NCBI RefSeq assembly: GCF_019320115.1
Contig: NC_089598.1
Location: 24,457,585 to 24,521,584, forward strand
Direction: 5' to 3'
From: Miscanthus floridulus
Taxonomy: Eukaryota > Streptophyta > Magnoliopsida > Poales > Poaceae
DNA length: 64,000 bases
The notes below the pieces were generated by a model that searched no databases, was not told the DNA's origin, and was given only the letters and a program-made list of their open reading frames with translations. Positions within the stretch are counted from its first letter, which is position 1, and every line of letters starts with the position of its first letter. Positions 42,226 to 52,760 of this stretch are shown piece after piece. The position numbers and the translations under genes were made by a program.

Positions 42226-42654
42226 CTAGACGCGGTCACGGCGGGGACCACCGTACTGCGGGCGGCCGAAGGCGGGGGCGTTGGAGACCTCTTGCTGGCG
42301 CTCGACGCCAGGGAGGTCGGCCATGCCGAGGGCCGCGAGCATCTCCATGGTCTCCTTGTCGACACGGATCTCCTCGACCTCGAGCGCCGACTTCTCCGGG
42401 ACGAAGTCCATGCGGCGCTCGCGCTCCTCCTCCTGCAGCTTGAGCGAGATGCCGCGGACGGGGCCCCGCTGGATGCGGCGCATCAGGTGGGTGGTGAACC
42501 CCGCCACCTTGTTCCGGAGGCGCTTAGAGGGCAGGATCGACACCTCCTCCAGCACCTTTTTGTTGGTGTGGAAGTCGAGGGTCATCCGGGAGTAGTACTT
42601 CTCGATCACCTGCCTGGAGGTCTTCTTCACGGTCTTGGTGCGGACGCGACCCAT
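42226..42654 (-). CDS. RPS17: Cytosolic ribosomal protein eS17 (40S subunit)
   Basis: An uninterrupted 142-residue frame from the ATG at 42654 ([20 protein letters not shown]). The whole length matches eukaryotic eS17: the basic N-terminal helix region, [20 protein letters not shown], the strongly conserved [17 protein letters not shown], and the variable acidic C-terminal tail ending GGPRRDRV. eS17 is a component of the small subunit beak/head region. There is a single exon and no defects. Codon use is GC-biased. The 5' leader is pyrimidine-rich and preceded by a TATA box and a telo-box, the usual arrangement for plant ribosomal-protein genes. It is the best-preserved host gene in the window. 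Confidence 0.96.
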   Translation of the reverse strand: MGRVRTKTVKKTSRQVIEKYYSRMTLDFHTNKKVLEEVSILPSKRLRNKVAGFTTHLMRRIQRGPVRGISLKLQEEERERRMDFVPEKSALEVEEIRVDKETMEMLAALGMADLPGVERQQEVSNAPAFGRPQYGGPRRDRV

Positions 42655-42768
42655 GGCGGCTGGTGCTGGCTCCCTCCTCTTCTCCGGCGGCGGCTAGGCG
42701 CTGGGGCAGTGGTGGTGGCGGCGGCGCGAGGAGTAGGGTAAGGATTTGGGGGAGGAGAGAGAGGGGAC

Positions 42769-42925
42769 CTACTTATAGGAGAGGCGGGCGAGCTGGAGCT
42801 AGGGTTTCGGGGTTTGTTGTCGATCTGAGCCGTTGATTTGAGATGGGCGGACAGATATGGATGACGCAAGTATTGGGCTTCGTTGTCTGGCCTGCTGGTG
42901 TTGGGAGTCCTTTTCGGCCCATCGG
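42769..42925 (-). promoter_or_regulatory. eS17 promoter: TATA box, telo-box and site II-like motifs
   Basis: On the minus strand, TCCTATAAGT (42771-42780) is a TATA box about 115 bases before the start codon. AAACCCTA (42800-42807) is a telo-box. GGGCC/GCCCA site II-like motifs occur near 42872 and 42917. Telo-box plus site II is a known pair in growth-regulated plant ribosomal-protein genes. Confidence 0.7.
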
Positions 42926-43190
42926 TTTGTAGTGGACAAGTTCGTTCAGTAAAATGGGTTCATTGTTGCGTCCAACCGCTCGTACCGGGCCTGCATGGGG
43001 TTACCACCAGGCACCAGTGGCCTTTTTGTTGTGCGTATTGGGCCCTGGAAAAGTTACTACTTGGCACACTAAAAAAAATGCATTAGACTTTGGATGGCTA
43101 GGATCGTACAAAAAAAAAAGCAACTAGTTTTGGACCTGTAGCACGTAAAGTGTTTTGCATCCACTCAAAAAGAAAACGTAAAGTGTTTTG

Positions 43191-43311
43191 CAAAGTTTTA
43201 TTAAGGGCGCTTCAAAAAAAGTTTTATTAATGATTCAAAAAAAGTTTTATTAATGATTCAAAAAAAGTTTTAGTAAGGGCCCTTCAAAAAAAGTTTTATT
43301 AAGGGCGTTAT
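43191..43311. repeat. About five tandem copies of a 23-bp unit
   Basis: TTCAAAAAAAGTTTTATTAA recurs at about 43191 (variant), 43211, 43234, 43257 and 43281, with GGGCG or TGA spacers. Confidence 0.85.
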
Positions 43312-43387
43312 TAGTGTGAGGAGAATAACAATTGTGCATCTAGCTGTAGTTTAGCCTTTCTGGGTCAAGTGACCTTGAAACTTGCTA

Positions 43388-43506
43388 GACGTGTTCGTTG
43401 GTTGGTTTCTGGACTGGTTTGGGCTGGCTGATGTTGGTTTGTTGTGAGAAAAAAATACTATTAATTAGTTGAATAAGTCTGACTAAAACTAACCAGCGAA
43501 CGGAGT
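43388..43506. repeat. Short MITE, GTTCG-type family, copy 5
   Basis: The left end GTGTTCGTTGGTTGG is inverse to the right end AACCAGCGAACGGAG. Internal TTGTGAGAAAAAAATACTA matches the family. Confidence 0.7.
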
Positions 43507-43768
43507 TGCTCCGTTCGGCTGCGTTCCAGCGCTGATCGGCAGCCATCCTACAGAACTTTACTAACACAACGGTCACAAGCGGCAGCCGTGGGCAGCGTGG
43601 CTTCGAAGCCAGCCTACCCAATCTTCACTGTAGGAATTCTCATGAGCTCTGGGAGAATGAGGAAAGTCCTAGCCATCCAAAGTATAAACCTGTTTGGAAG
43701 GCTAGCTTTAGAACCAAAACCTTTGTAAATTGCCGGCCTGGAAACTCATACCTGTCACGTTCGAAAAT

Positions 43769-43986
43769 GTTTTTTAATTGGATATAACTTAGACACATCT
43801 AACCAACACATTTCACACTCACACCACACACGCACACACGCGTACACGTCCGTACACTCAAAGAAGAGATTGTGATGCGTGTTTTTTTAATCAGGTACAA
43901 CTTGGACACATACAACCCACACACTTCACACTCACACCACACGCACACACGCGTACATGTCCGTACACACGCAAAGAAGAGATTTG
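43769..43986. repeat. 112-bp tandem duplication with CACACGCACACACGCG core
   Basis: The first unit starts GTTTTTTAATTGG (43769), the second GTTTTTTTAATCAGG (43881). Both contain TTCACACTCACACCACAC, ACACACGCGTACA and AAAGAAGAGATT. Confidence 0.85.
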
Positions 43987-45164
43987 GAGGCGACGTCTTC
44001 AGTCCGCGCGAAACGCGCACGCGTGTGTGCACCCTGAAATTTTTCAGAAAAAAGTGTGATCACCAGGGTTAGGTAGCATTCCACTGGACAGCCCTACCAC
44101 TGGACCACAGGTCCATTCGCTCGAAAATATTATTGAGATGACCAGTGAAGACAATTTAATTATGCTTGGTTTTGCCTTACCAAACCGAAAAAAGAAAATC
44201 TCCTCTAGACGCCAAAGAAAAAGTACGACGGATGTCCCCATCTTGCTCGCTCGCCTCTTCGGCGGCATCCGTAGCCTGTTCGCTTGCTCGTAAACGATCG
44301 TAAATTTCCAGCCGGGAACAGTGTTTTTCTCTCACACCAAACCAGCCAGCAGTAAATAATCCACGATACGATACGGCCTCCCGAACAGGATGCCGGTTGT
44401 TGGTGCAGAAGTTCTCCATGAGGTAGTCCTCAGCGACGGCGAAGAGGAGAGGCGGCGTTGCCGCCATCACGACTTGCTTGTGCACCCTGCTGCTGCTGGG
44501 GGACACGGCGGTCGAAATCCATAGCGGCGACGGTGAGCCCATAGCTCTCACCCGAACCGGCTATTGATGGCGTGGCAGCGTCGACCCATTAGCGCCGCCA
44601 ACGAGCGCCTATCCACAAGGTCACCTTTCTTCCACACGGCGTCACTCGTGCTCTGCGCGTCTGCTCACCTCGTACGCACCTTGGCCCTTTCCATCGCCGC
44701 CTTGGCCGTTGTGTCGCGTCCTTCGCCTGCAGGGCCTTCGCCATAGCTGCATCTGTCTTAACACGGTGTGCTCGTTGGTCGGCTTCTGCGCCGTGAACCG
44801 TGCAAGCTCCTCATGGCTCTTCCGCATGGTGGACGGCTGGACGCCATGGCACTGTAAGTGCTCAGGCTCTGCCACGTGTGAGATGGCAAGATGGGATGAC
44901 ACGCGCGTGGGTACGCATGCACAGGCATGGGGTTCGATTCCTTCTTCTCAAAGTAACCGGAGAATATTTTACGAGAGAATCAATTGACCTTGTATATTCT
45001 TGTGCACTAGAAATTACCAGCGGAAGCTACTTACAGGTGTAAATGATTGCAAAGCATCCAAACATCTTGTCCGAGTATAAATATCGTACTCATCATAGGA
45101 CACGCGCTAGTGTACACAAATGTAACTAACTACTATAGTTTCAACAGCTAAACATTGATAAGCT
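43987..45164. other. Intergenic stretch with a MITE and GC-rich patches
   Basis: Copy 6 of the GTTCG-type MITE lies at 44272-44392. The GC-rich part 44400-44880 has overlapping frames on both strands without a domain. A GGTTCGATTCC word at about 44932 looks like a Pol III box B and may be a SINE remnant. Confidence 0.4.
44272..44392. repeat. Short MITE, GTTCG-type family, copy 6
   Basis: The left end CCTGTTCGCTTGCTCG pairs with the right end CCCGAACAGG. Internal GGGAACAGTGTTTTTCTCTC is the family signature in inverse. Confidence 0.7.
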
Positions 45165-45246
45165 GTTCGCCTGATAAGCCGGCTGATGCTGATTTGTTAT
45201 GAGAGAAAAACACTGTATCATAACTGATAAGTTCAAGTGAACACGT
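45165..45246. repeat. Short MITE, GTTCG-type family, copy 7 (short)
   Basis: Starts AGCTGTTCGCCTGATAAGCC and contains GTTATGAGAGAAAAACACTG. It ends near TTCAAGTGAAC, next to the LTR-like segment. Confidence 0.6.
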
Positions 45247-45269
45247 ACACAGTAATGTAAAAACCAATA

Positions 45270-47664
45270 CGGTAGAGTCAAGACGGCGGACTAGAGGATG
45301 GTGAATAGTTCTTTCTAAAATTAAATGCGCCGGCTAACTGAAACAAACGTAGAATTAAAACTAACGGTCTAGCTAAGACTACACCCCTCTATCTAAGTTC
45401 TCTAGCACCTTACAAAGATACTAATCAAGCAACTAAAGTGTCGGGCTAGCTATAGCTCATGTAACTAATTCTAAAAGTAAGGCCACACAAACATGTGCAT
45501 CTAATACTTCAAGCATGTGGGAGCCCTTACACAACTAGTATATAAAAGCACAAATCCTAAGCTCACTTGCAATGCTCAATAACAAGGCAACTAGTGCCAA
45601 ATTAAAGAGCGTAAATTACTTTGCTACACAAACTAAGCAATGTAACTAACAATGTTACTCAAACCAAATTAGTTACGCAAAAGAGCTACTTCTAAGCTAC
45701 ACAAGCAAGAAGGTAACCAGCAAGCTAAACAAGCTAACTAATTATAAGAGCAACTACACAAGCACAAAATGTATGAAAGTAAATACAAGCTTGTGTGACG
45801 GAAATGCAAACCAACAGGATGACAAGGTTGACACGGTGATTTTTATCCTGAGGTTCACGTGCTTGCCAACACGTTAGTCCCCGTTGAGACAAGCTCCAAG
45901 GTTGCCACCGGCCCACTTGCTAGTGGTGACTCGCAAGTCACTCTCCCACGTGGAGTGCTTACCACAAGCTCTAGCACTTGACACGGCCGGACCACTTGTT
46001 GCCCTTCGCGTCTCGCTCAACTAGAGTTGCTCTTCGCGATCTCCGCGGGGCGAGCACAATGCCCCTCACAAGCACTTCTCCGGAGCACCGCACAGTCTCC
46101 TTGTGTGCTTCGACGAAGCCACAAGCCACCAAGCCATCTAGGAGGTGGCAACCTCCAAGAGTAACAAGCACCATCGGCTTGCAACATGATCACCTAGTGC
46201 CACTTGATCCAATCTCATAAAGCAATCGCACTAGAATCACTCACTGGCAATCGATCCGTACTTTTGCTAGCACAAGTGAGTTAGATGGCTCCCAAGCACT
46301 CTCAAGCATGGAGACAAAGCCCCCCAAGGTGCTCAACCTCAGCCATGCCTGAGTACCCCTTCTATTTATAGCCCCATCAATAAATAGAGCTGTTTTACCT
46401 TCACTTGGCTGAAAACGGGACCATCCGATCGAGCAAGCGGGGGCGTCGGACCATCCGACGCCAGGTCCAATGCCCTGTTGCGGCCACTCCTACGCTGCCA
46501 CGCGTCCCATTCAAACCAAGCGACCGTTGCGCGCCCAACGATCGCCTGCCACGCGCTGAAAAGTCACCGTCAGACTCACCTGTGTGAGACCGTCGGACCG
46601 GCAGAAGCCTAGGGTCCGACGCCTGCCAAAACTACACCGAGAGGGTCAGAGGCCGTCGGACCGAGTCCGTCGCCTGACCGTCGGACACACTAGAGTCCGA
46701 TGCTTCTCCTCACGCGCTCACAAGCCGCCACATGTCCACGCTCGCCCGTGCCTACGGAGGAATAGTGCGCCAAGCCTGTCCGATGCCGCTGAACCCCAGG
46801 GTCCGACGCTTTCTAGAGTGCGCCTAAGGGCTAGGGTTGGCTGTTGGACTGAGAGCCGCAGGGTCCGATGCCCCTCCTTGCCAGGGTTCGACGCCCCTCT
46901 CTCCACTCTTTTCTTCTCCGAGTTGATATGTTTAAACTCCAACGACTTCTCCTTTACAAATATGCTAACACCACCAAGTGTACAACACCTTGTGCACGTG
47001 TGTTAGTTTTTCATAAATATTTTTCAAAGAATTAGTCACTCAACTTGCCACGCCACTCGAACCTAGCAACAACGCAAAGTTAGATCACTCGAGTGGCACT
47101 AGATGACCGATATGCAAACAAGTTTGTCCCTCTTGATAATACGATCATCTATCCTAGACCCAATCATAAACTTCTCTACACACCTATGACTAGTGAAATA
47201 AAATTCCCTAGGTTATACCTTTGCCTTGCGTATTCCATTCCATCTCCTCCGATGTTGATGCAACACATGCACCAACCAATCACAAATGATATGATCCACT
47301 TCATATCATCACGTGACCATATTGGTTCATCGATCTTGACCTCACTTGATCTTCACTGTTGCTTCGGTCCATCGGCGCCAAGTCATCACTCAACTTTCCC
47401 TTCACACTTGCAACCGGTCTATCGAGCCAAGCCTCATCTTGATCTTCTCCACCTTGGTCACATGACTCCATATCATGTCTCATATGCAATAAGCTAATTC
47501 ATCGTATGTGTGAGCTTAGCACCAAGTTCAAGTCATCAAACCTCCATGGCATGTATTGCTCACACACATGTACCTGTGAACTAATCACCTATGTATTTCA
47601 CTTAAACACTTATTAGTCCACCTAGATTGTCACTCAATTACCAAAACCAAATAAGGACCTTTCA
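45270..47664 (-). mobile_element. Solo-LTR-like segment of a SIRE/Maximus-type Copia element
   Basis: On the minus strand it begins at 47664 with TGAAAGGTCCTTATTTGG and ends near AACTATTCACCATCCTCTAG (about 45310-45290). These are the same start and end as the LTRs at 49219-51102 (TGAAAGCTCC and GCTATTCACCCC). There is no gag or pol around it, so it is a solo LTR or remnant. Its GC-rich centre (46400-46920) is full of GTCGGACC / TCCGACGCC motifs. No matching target duplication was found, so the boundaries are approximate. Confidence 0.65.
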
Positions 47665-47824
47665 ACGACTAAGAGCTAAACAATGCCCTCAAGACTAAAG
47701 TAACAAGTATTAGCCTTAGTGGACAGAACGGAATCAAGAAATTTATTATTGCAAAAAAGTGAAAGTTGAGAAAAGGAATTAATTAATAAAAAGCCCCAAA
47801 TATGGCCTGTCTTGGCTTCATTCT
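47665..47824. other. Short AT-rich spacer
   Basis: Nothing recognised between the LTR-like segment and the LINE tail. Confidence 0.5.
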
Positions 47825-48003
47825 TTTTTTGAATCTGGGCAAACTTTACTCAATGGCTAACAAACCGTTAGCAATGATTACAACAATGTCATCTAGTAAA
47901 GAGTTTAAGATAATCTCCTCACCCTCAAGACAAAGATAACCTAACTTAGCCAGCTCATGAGCGGCTTCATTACATGATCTACCCACAAACACACACTCTG
48001 ATT
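47825..48003 (-). mobile_element. LINE ORF2 tail (RNase H-like end) with poly(A)
   Basis: On the minus strand the frame reads CNEAAHELAKLGYLCLEGEE and continues to a stop after a hydrophobic stretch, then an A run (T run at about 47825-47831 on the plus strand). The CNEAAHELAK block is the conserved end of the plant LINE RNase H-like domain. It is cut at 48003/48004 by the start of the Gypsy LTR. Confidence 0.75.
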
Positions 48004-49218
48004 GTAACACCCTCGGTGTTACATCGTAAATCGTTTACTAAAACACTACATGAGCATCATGTTTATGTGTTAATGCATGTAATAAAGAGTGTAGATAAAT
48101 TTTCACAACTCAAAACGATCAACAAAAGTGCGAAATGAAAGTTAATTCAATAGTAGTGTTATATCACTTAGGGTTTAAAACCAATTTTTATTAAGCAAAA
48201 AATGTTATAGAACATGTGTGTGATACTTAAATAAGGTTTGAAGTGCAAACTTTGTAGATGACGATAAAATACCTACGGTCAAAAAAGGATATCAGTAGCT
48301 AACATTTCTAATAGCTTGGAAATCGAATTTGAAGCAAATCCAGCACAAGACTTAGTCGATTTCTTAAGCCTAAAAACATATTCGCCTGTGCCTCTGCGCT
48401 GCCACCGTCCCGTCACCACGCTACACGCCAATTCGCTGCCCCATCGCCCGCTGCCGCTGTCGTCGCGTCACCATCTCACTCTTGCCGACCGCTGCACTGC
48501 GTTGCATCTCTAGTCCACCTGGGCACAGTGCGCGTGGGGCCAGACCGCCGTTGCCATGCCATGTATGGCACTACGACACATGGGACACGCCGACCTCATG
48601 CGTGTGCCATCGGCTAGCGTCGGCCGAGGGGCGCATTGGGTGCGCCAGCCACATCGCGCCAAGGTGTACTCGTCAGCTACCCCCATGTCCTCACCGCCTC
48701 CCGTCCTTTGTTTCTCCCCTGCCTGCCTCTGTGCGCCGATCGCCTCTGTTTCCACCGTCGCTTCACGACCACAGTGTGCCAGGGCGCAAGCACTCACCTT
48801 CAATTCCGCGTGCCCATGTATGTGCCTAGACGTCCGCGTGCCAACCGTACCCACCCCGCTTTGAATTGGGCCACGACGAACTCCAATTTGGAGTTTCCCC
48901 TCCGCCGTGCCATTAAGGCCAAAACCGGCCGTGGCCGTGGGCTGCCACCGCCGCACCACCCCTCGTCAATCCATCTTCACCACAAGCTCCGCCTCCACCT
49001 GCACTTCACCTTGCGCACCTCACTTGCACCTCTACCGCCTTGCCATAGCCACTGACGTGGTCGTGCCGTCTTAGAGCACCGCCACAGCCCACCACTCGCA
49101 CGTCGCCAGCCTTGTTCAGGGAACCTCCAACCTAACCACCACCGTAGCCACAACTAGGGTAAGATAGTGATGTTGTAGCGCTAGCTAGTTTGGGCTTAGG
49201 GTGGCTGGCATGACCGCG

Positions 49219-51102
49219 TGAAAGCTCCAGTTTGGTTTTGGTGAATTGATGAAACCCTAAGTGCTAACCTAGTTTATCAAGTGATCATGATATAGGTAGC
49301 ACACTCCAAGTTGCAAAGCAAACAAAGATCATAGCATGATGAAGATGATGCCATGGTGATGATCAAGTGCTTGGACTTGGAAAGAAGAAAGAGAAAAACA
49401 AAAAGCTCAAGGCAAAGGTATAAATCATAGGAGCTATTTTGTTTTAGTGATCAAGACACTTAGAGAGTGTGATCATATTTAGGTTTGATAGCCATACTAT
49501 TAAGAGGGGTGAAACTCGTATCGGAATGCGGTTATCAAAGTGCCACTAGATGCTCTAACTCATTGCATATGCATTTAGGATCTAGTGGAGAACTAACACT
49601 CTTGAAAATGTTTGTGAAAAATATGCTAACACATGTGCACAAGGTGATACACTTGGTGGTTAGCACATTTGAGCAAGGGTGGAGAAGTAAGAAGTGAAAA
49701 CGAGTTAGTGTCGCTGGTTATACAGTGACCGAACGCTGGACCTCTGAAGGACCGGCGCGTCTGGTCATGTGTAACAGTGAGATGCTGGCGTTGGTCATAT
49801 GACCGGATGTTGGATCACTCAGCGACCGGATGTTGAAGGGCTACGTCTGGTCATGTTGTTGATCGGCACAGTGATTAGGGTTAAGCACCGGACGCTGGGG
49901 TGTGTCCGGTCAAGCATGACCGGACGTGTCCAGTCGGCAAAAACATGTTTTGGACCCTTACTGTAAATGACCGGACGCTGAGGGTCCAGCGTCCGGTCAG
50001 CTCTGTTGGAGCGTCCGGTCAACATGTCGACCATTGAGATCAAACGTTCACTGTTGAACGCAAGAGACACGTGGCCGCCATCGGGCGACCGGACGCTGAG
50101 GAGCAGCGTCCGGTCAGTAGGACTGGAGCGTTCGGTCACCCCGATTAGTGCCTAGTGAAGGGGTACAATGGCTCTATTTCATGGGGGCTTCTATTTAAGC
50201 CCCATGGCTGGTTTAAGCTCACTCTCTTAGCCATTTGCATTGACATAGCAACCTTGTGAGCTTAGCCAAAGCCCTCCCACTCATCTCCATCATTGATTCA
50301 TCATCATAGTGAGATTGGGAGTGATCTAAGTGCATTGCTTGAGTGATTGCATCTAGAGGCACTTGGTGTTCATGTTTCGCTGCAGATTTCGCTTGTTACT
50401 CTTGGTGGTTGCCGCCACCTAGATGGCTTGGAGCAGCGAGGATCGTTGAGCGGAGGGTGGTGATTGTCTCTGGCTTCGATCGTGGTGATTATGAAGGGTT
50501 CTTGACCTTTTCCTGGTGGAGCGCTAAAAGGTACTCTAGTGGATTGCTCATGGCTTGTGTGATCCTCATCTTGTGTTGGTTGTGCGACACCCTATTGAGG
50601 GTTTGGCATGTGAAGCCAATTAGTGCGTGAACCTCTAAGTGAGTGAATTGCCACAACGAGGAGTAGCTTGCCGGCAAGCAAGTGAACCTCGGTAAAAAAT
50701 TATTGTGTTCATCATTGATTCTGAGGTGATTGGTCTTTATTGTTATTCATCCTCATGATTGATTGGTTTCTTCGTCTACATGGTGGTATAACCTTTTGAT
50801 CACTCTCTTTACCTTACCGCAAACTAGTTGACAAGCTCTTTAGTGTAGTTAGTTGTGAGAGCTTGCTTGCTTGGTTGGTGTGGCTCTTTAGTTAGCCTTT
50901 GAGAGTACACTAACATAGGATAGTGTCATAGCTATTGTGTGAATAGATACTATCTAAATTAGAATTGTGGTAGGTGGCTTGCATTTTGAGTAGGCTAGCG
51001 CAACACTTGCTTCGCCTCTTATTTGTCTAACCATTTTGTTAAGTGTTGTTGTAGAAATTTTTATTAGGCTATTCACCCCCCTCTAGCCATTAGGACCTTT
51101 CA
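49219..51102 (+). repeat. Copia 5' LTR
   Basis: Begins TGAAAGCTCCAGTTTGG and ends TAGGACCTTTCA. It contains GC-rich hairpins GACCGGACGCTG-loop-CAGCGTCCGGTC at 49969-49998 and 50087-50115. The PBS-like TGGTATCGGAGC follows at 51105-51116. Confidence 0.9.
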
Positions 51103-51158
51103 ATTGGTATCGGAGCCGAGGTCACCGTGATTTGAGGATTAACAACCTTCGTTGTAAA

Positions 51159-52620
51159 ATGGCTCAAATCAACAACACCAAGAAGCCACCCCAATTTGAT
51201 GGCACAAATTATCCTTATTAGAAGTCAAAGATGACCACACACATCAAGTCAATCAATAGAAAGGTGTGGAAGGTGGTAGAAATCAAAATTGAGATTGGTG
51301 ATCTGGAGAATCCCATCGTGGCCGAAGAAGTGCTTCTCCAAAACAATGACATTGCTCTAAGTGCTATTCATGATGCAATTCATGAAAGAACATTTGAGCA
51401 AATCAAGAATATTGAGATGGCACATGAAGCTTGGAAGAAGTTGGAAGAATCATTTGAGGGCACTCAAGCCGTAAAGGGTGCTAAGGCATATATCCTCAAA
51501 GAGAAGTTTGCAAGCTTCAAGATGAAGGAGGATGAGAGTGTGCCGGAGATGTTCCATAGGCTTCAAGTGCTTGTCAATGATCTCAAAGCACTTACAGAAG
51601 AGGTGAAGGACAAGGACTTTTCTCATAAGTTCTTGAGATGCTTACCTTCAAGATTTGGTACATTGGTCACCATTCTAGTGAGAAGGGGTTTGGACACAAT
51701 GACACCAAACCAAGTATTGGGAGATATAATGACCGATGATACTTATAGAGATGATGATGAGAAGGAAGAAAAGAAGGAGAAGAAAGATGAGAAGAAGGAT
51801 GACAAGAAGAATAGCATGGCATTCAAAGCCACATCATCCAAGGGCAAAGCTAAGCAAGAGACATCAAGTGAAGAAGATGAATCTTGGGATGATGATGATG
51901 ATGAGAAGATGGCTCTCTTTGTCAAGAGATTTGGCAAGTTCATGGTGAAGAAGGGCTACCGTGCTAGAAGAAAGAAGTCTTCATCCAAAAACAAGGAAGA
52001 GTCAAGAAGGTGCTTCAAGTGTGGAAGCAAAGATCATCTTGTTGCTCAATGCCCATACAATAGCGACAATGATGATGACAATAAGAAGAACAAGAAGAAG
52101 GACAAGAAGGAAAAGAAAGAGAAGAAGGACAAGATGGCATTCAAGAAGAAGAAGGGTGGTTCATATGTAGTCACTTGGGATAGTGATGCTTCCTCAAGTG
52201 ATGATGATGATGATGATAGTGATGATGTCAAGACCACCAAGAAGAAGGTTCTTGCAAGCATTGCTATCAATGAGAAGCCTTCTCTCTTCGAATCTTCATC
52301 ATGCTTCATGGCTAAGGCCACTAAGGTACAATCTTGTGATAATGAAAGTGATGAAGAACATGATGATGAAAATGAACATGAAAATGAAAATTATAGTGAT
52401 AGTATAGTGATACTGATGAACCCACTAAAGATGAATTATTTGACATGCTAGAGGATGCTAGAGAACACTTTGATATCAAGAGAAGGGAATGCAAAAGCTT
52501 GCGTAAGGAACTAAAAGACCTTAAGCAAGCCTTTGATGAGCTCAATGCATCTCATGAGAGGCTAGAGGAAGGCAATGAGAAACTTGGCAAAGCTCACAAA
52601 AAGCCTTTGATGAGCTCATA
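51159..52620 (+). pseudogene. Copia gag, first copy
   Basis: ATG at 51159 (MAQINNTKKPPQFDGTNYPY), with a TAG after 20 residues where this family usually has Trp. A long open part follows (51231-52451), with the UBN2-type gag domain, acidic/lysine-rich linkers and a CCHC zinc knuckle (CFKCGSKDHLVAQC). The frame changes near 52410-52430. Its last part (DMLEDAREHFDIKRREC and coiled-coil-like sequence) can be read in another frame. The protein would form the virus-like particle and bind the RNA. Confidence 0.85.
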
Positions 52621-52704
52621 ATTGTCTAACCATTTTATTAAGTGTTGTTGTAGAAATTTTTATTAGGCTATTCACCCCCCCCTTCTAGCCATTAGGACCT
52701 TTCA
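52619..52704 (+). repeat. Internal LTR 3' end and second primer-binding site
   Basis: The last about 85 bases of the LTR (from TAATTGTCTAACC to GACCTTTCA) occur here in the middle of the element. They are followed by TGGTATCAGAGC (52707-52718), a perfect 12-base match to the usual initiator-Met primer site, better than the outer one. Confidence 0.92.
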
Positions 52705-52760
52705 AGTGGTATCAGAGCTGAGGTCACCGTGATTTGAGGCTTAACAACCTTCGGTGTAAA

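Noticed and set aside
43990..44115. SINE-like stretch with GGTCCAGTGGTAGGGC on the minus strand
   Set aside because: Resembles a box A, but no convincing box B or body follows.
44840..44990. Third SINE (GGTTCGATTCC with a TGGCAAGATGGG box A-like word)
   Set aside because: Only the two short boxes fit and no second copy was found in the window; kept as a possible remnant only.
48380..49100. C-rich frames of 102-149 residues that look like proline/histidine-rich proteins
   Set aside because: They lie in the long LTR of the Gypsy element, overlap in several frames and lack any motif.
51736..52545. Frames full of Met/Arg or Ser/Leu overlapping gag
   Set aside because: Other-frame shadows of the acidic and lysine-rich gag linkers.
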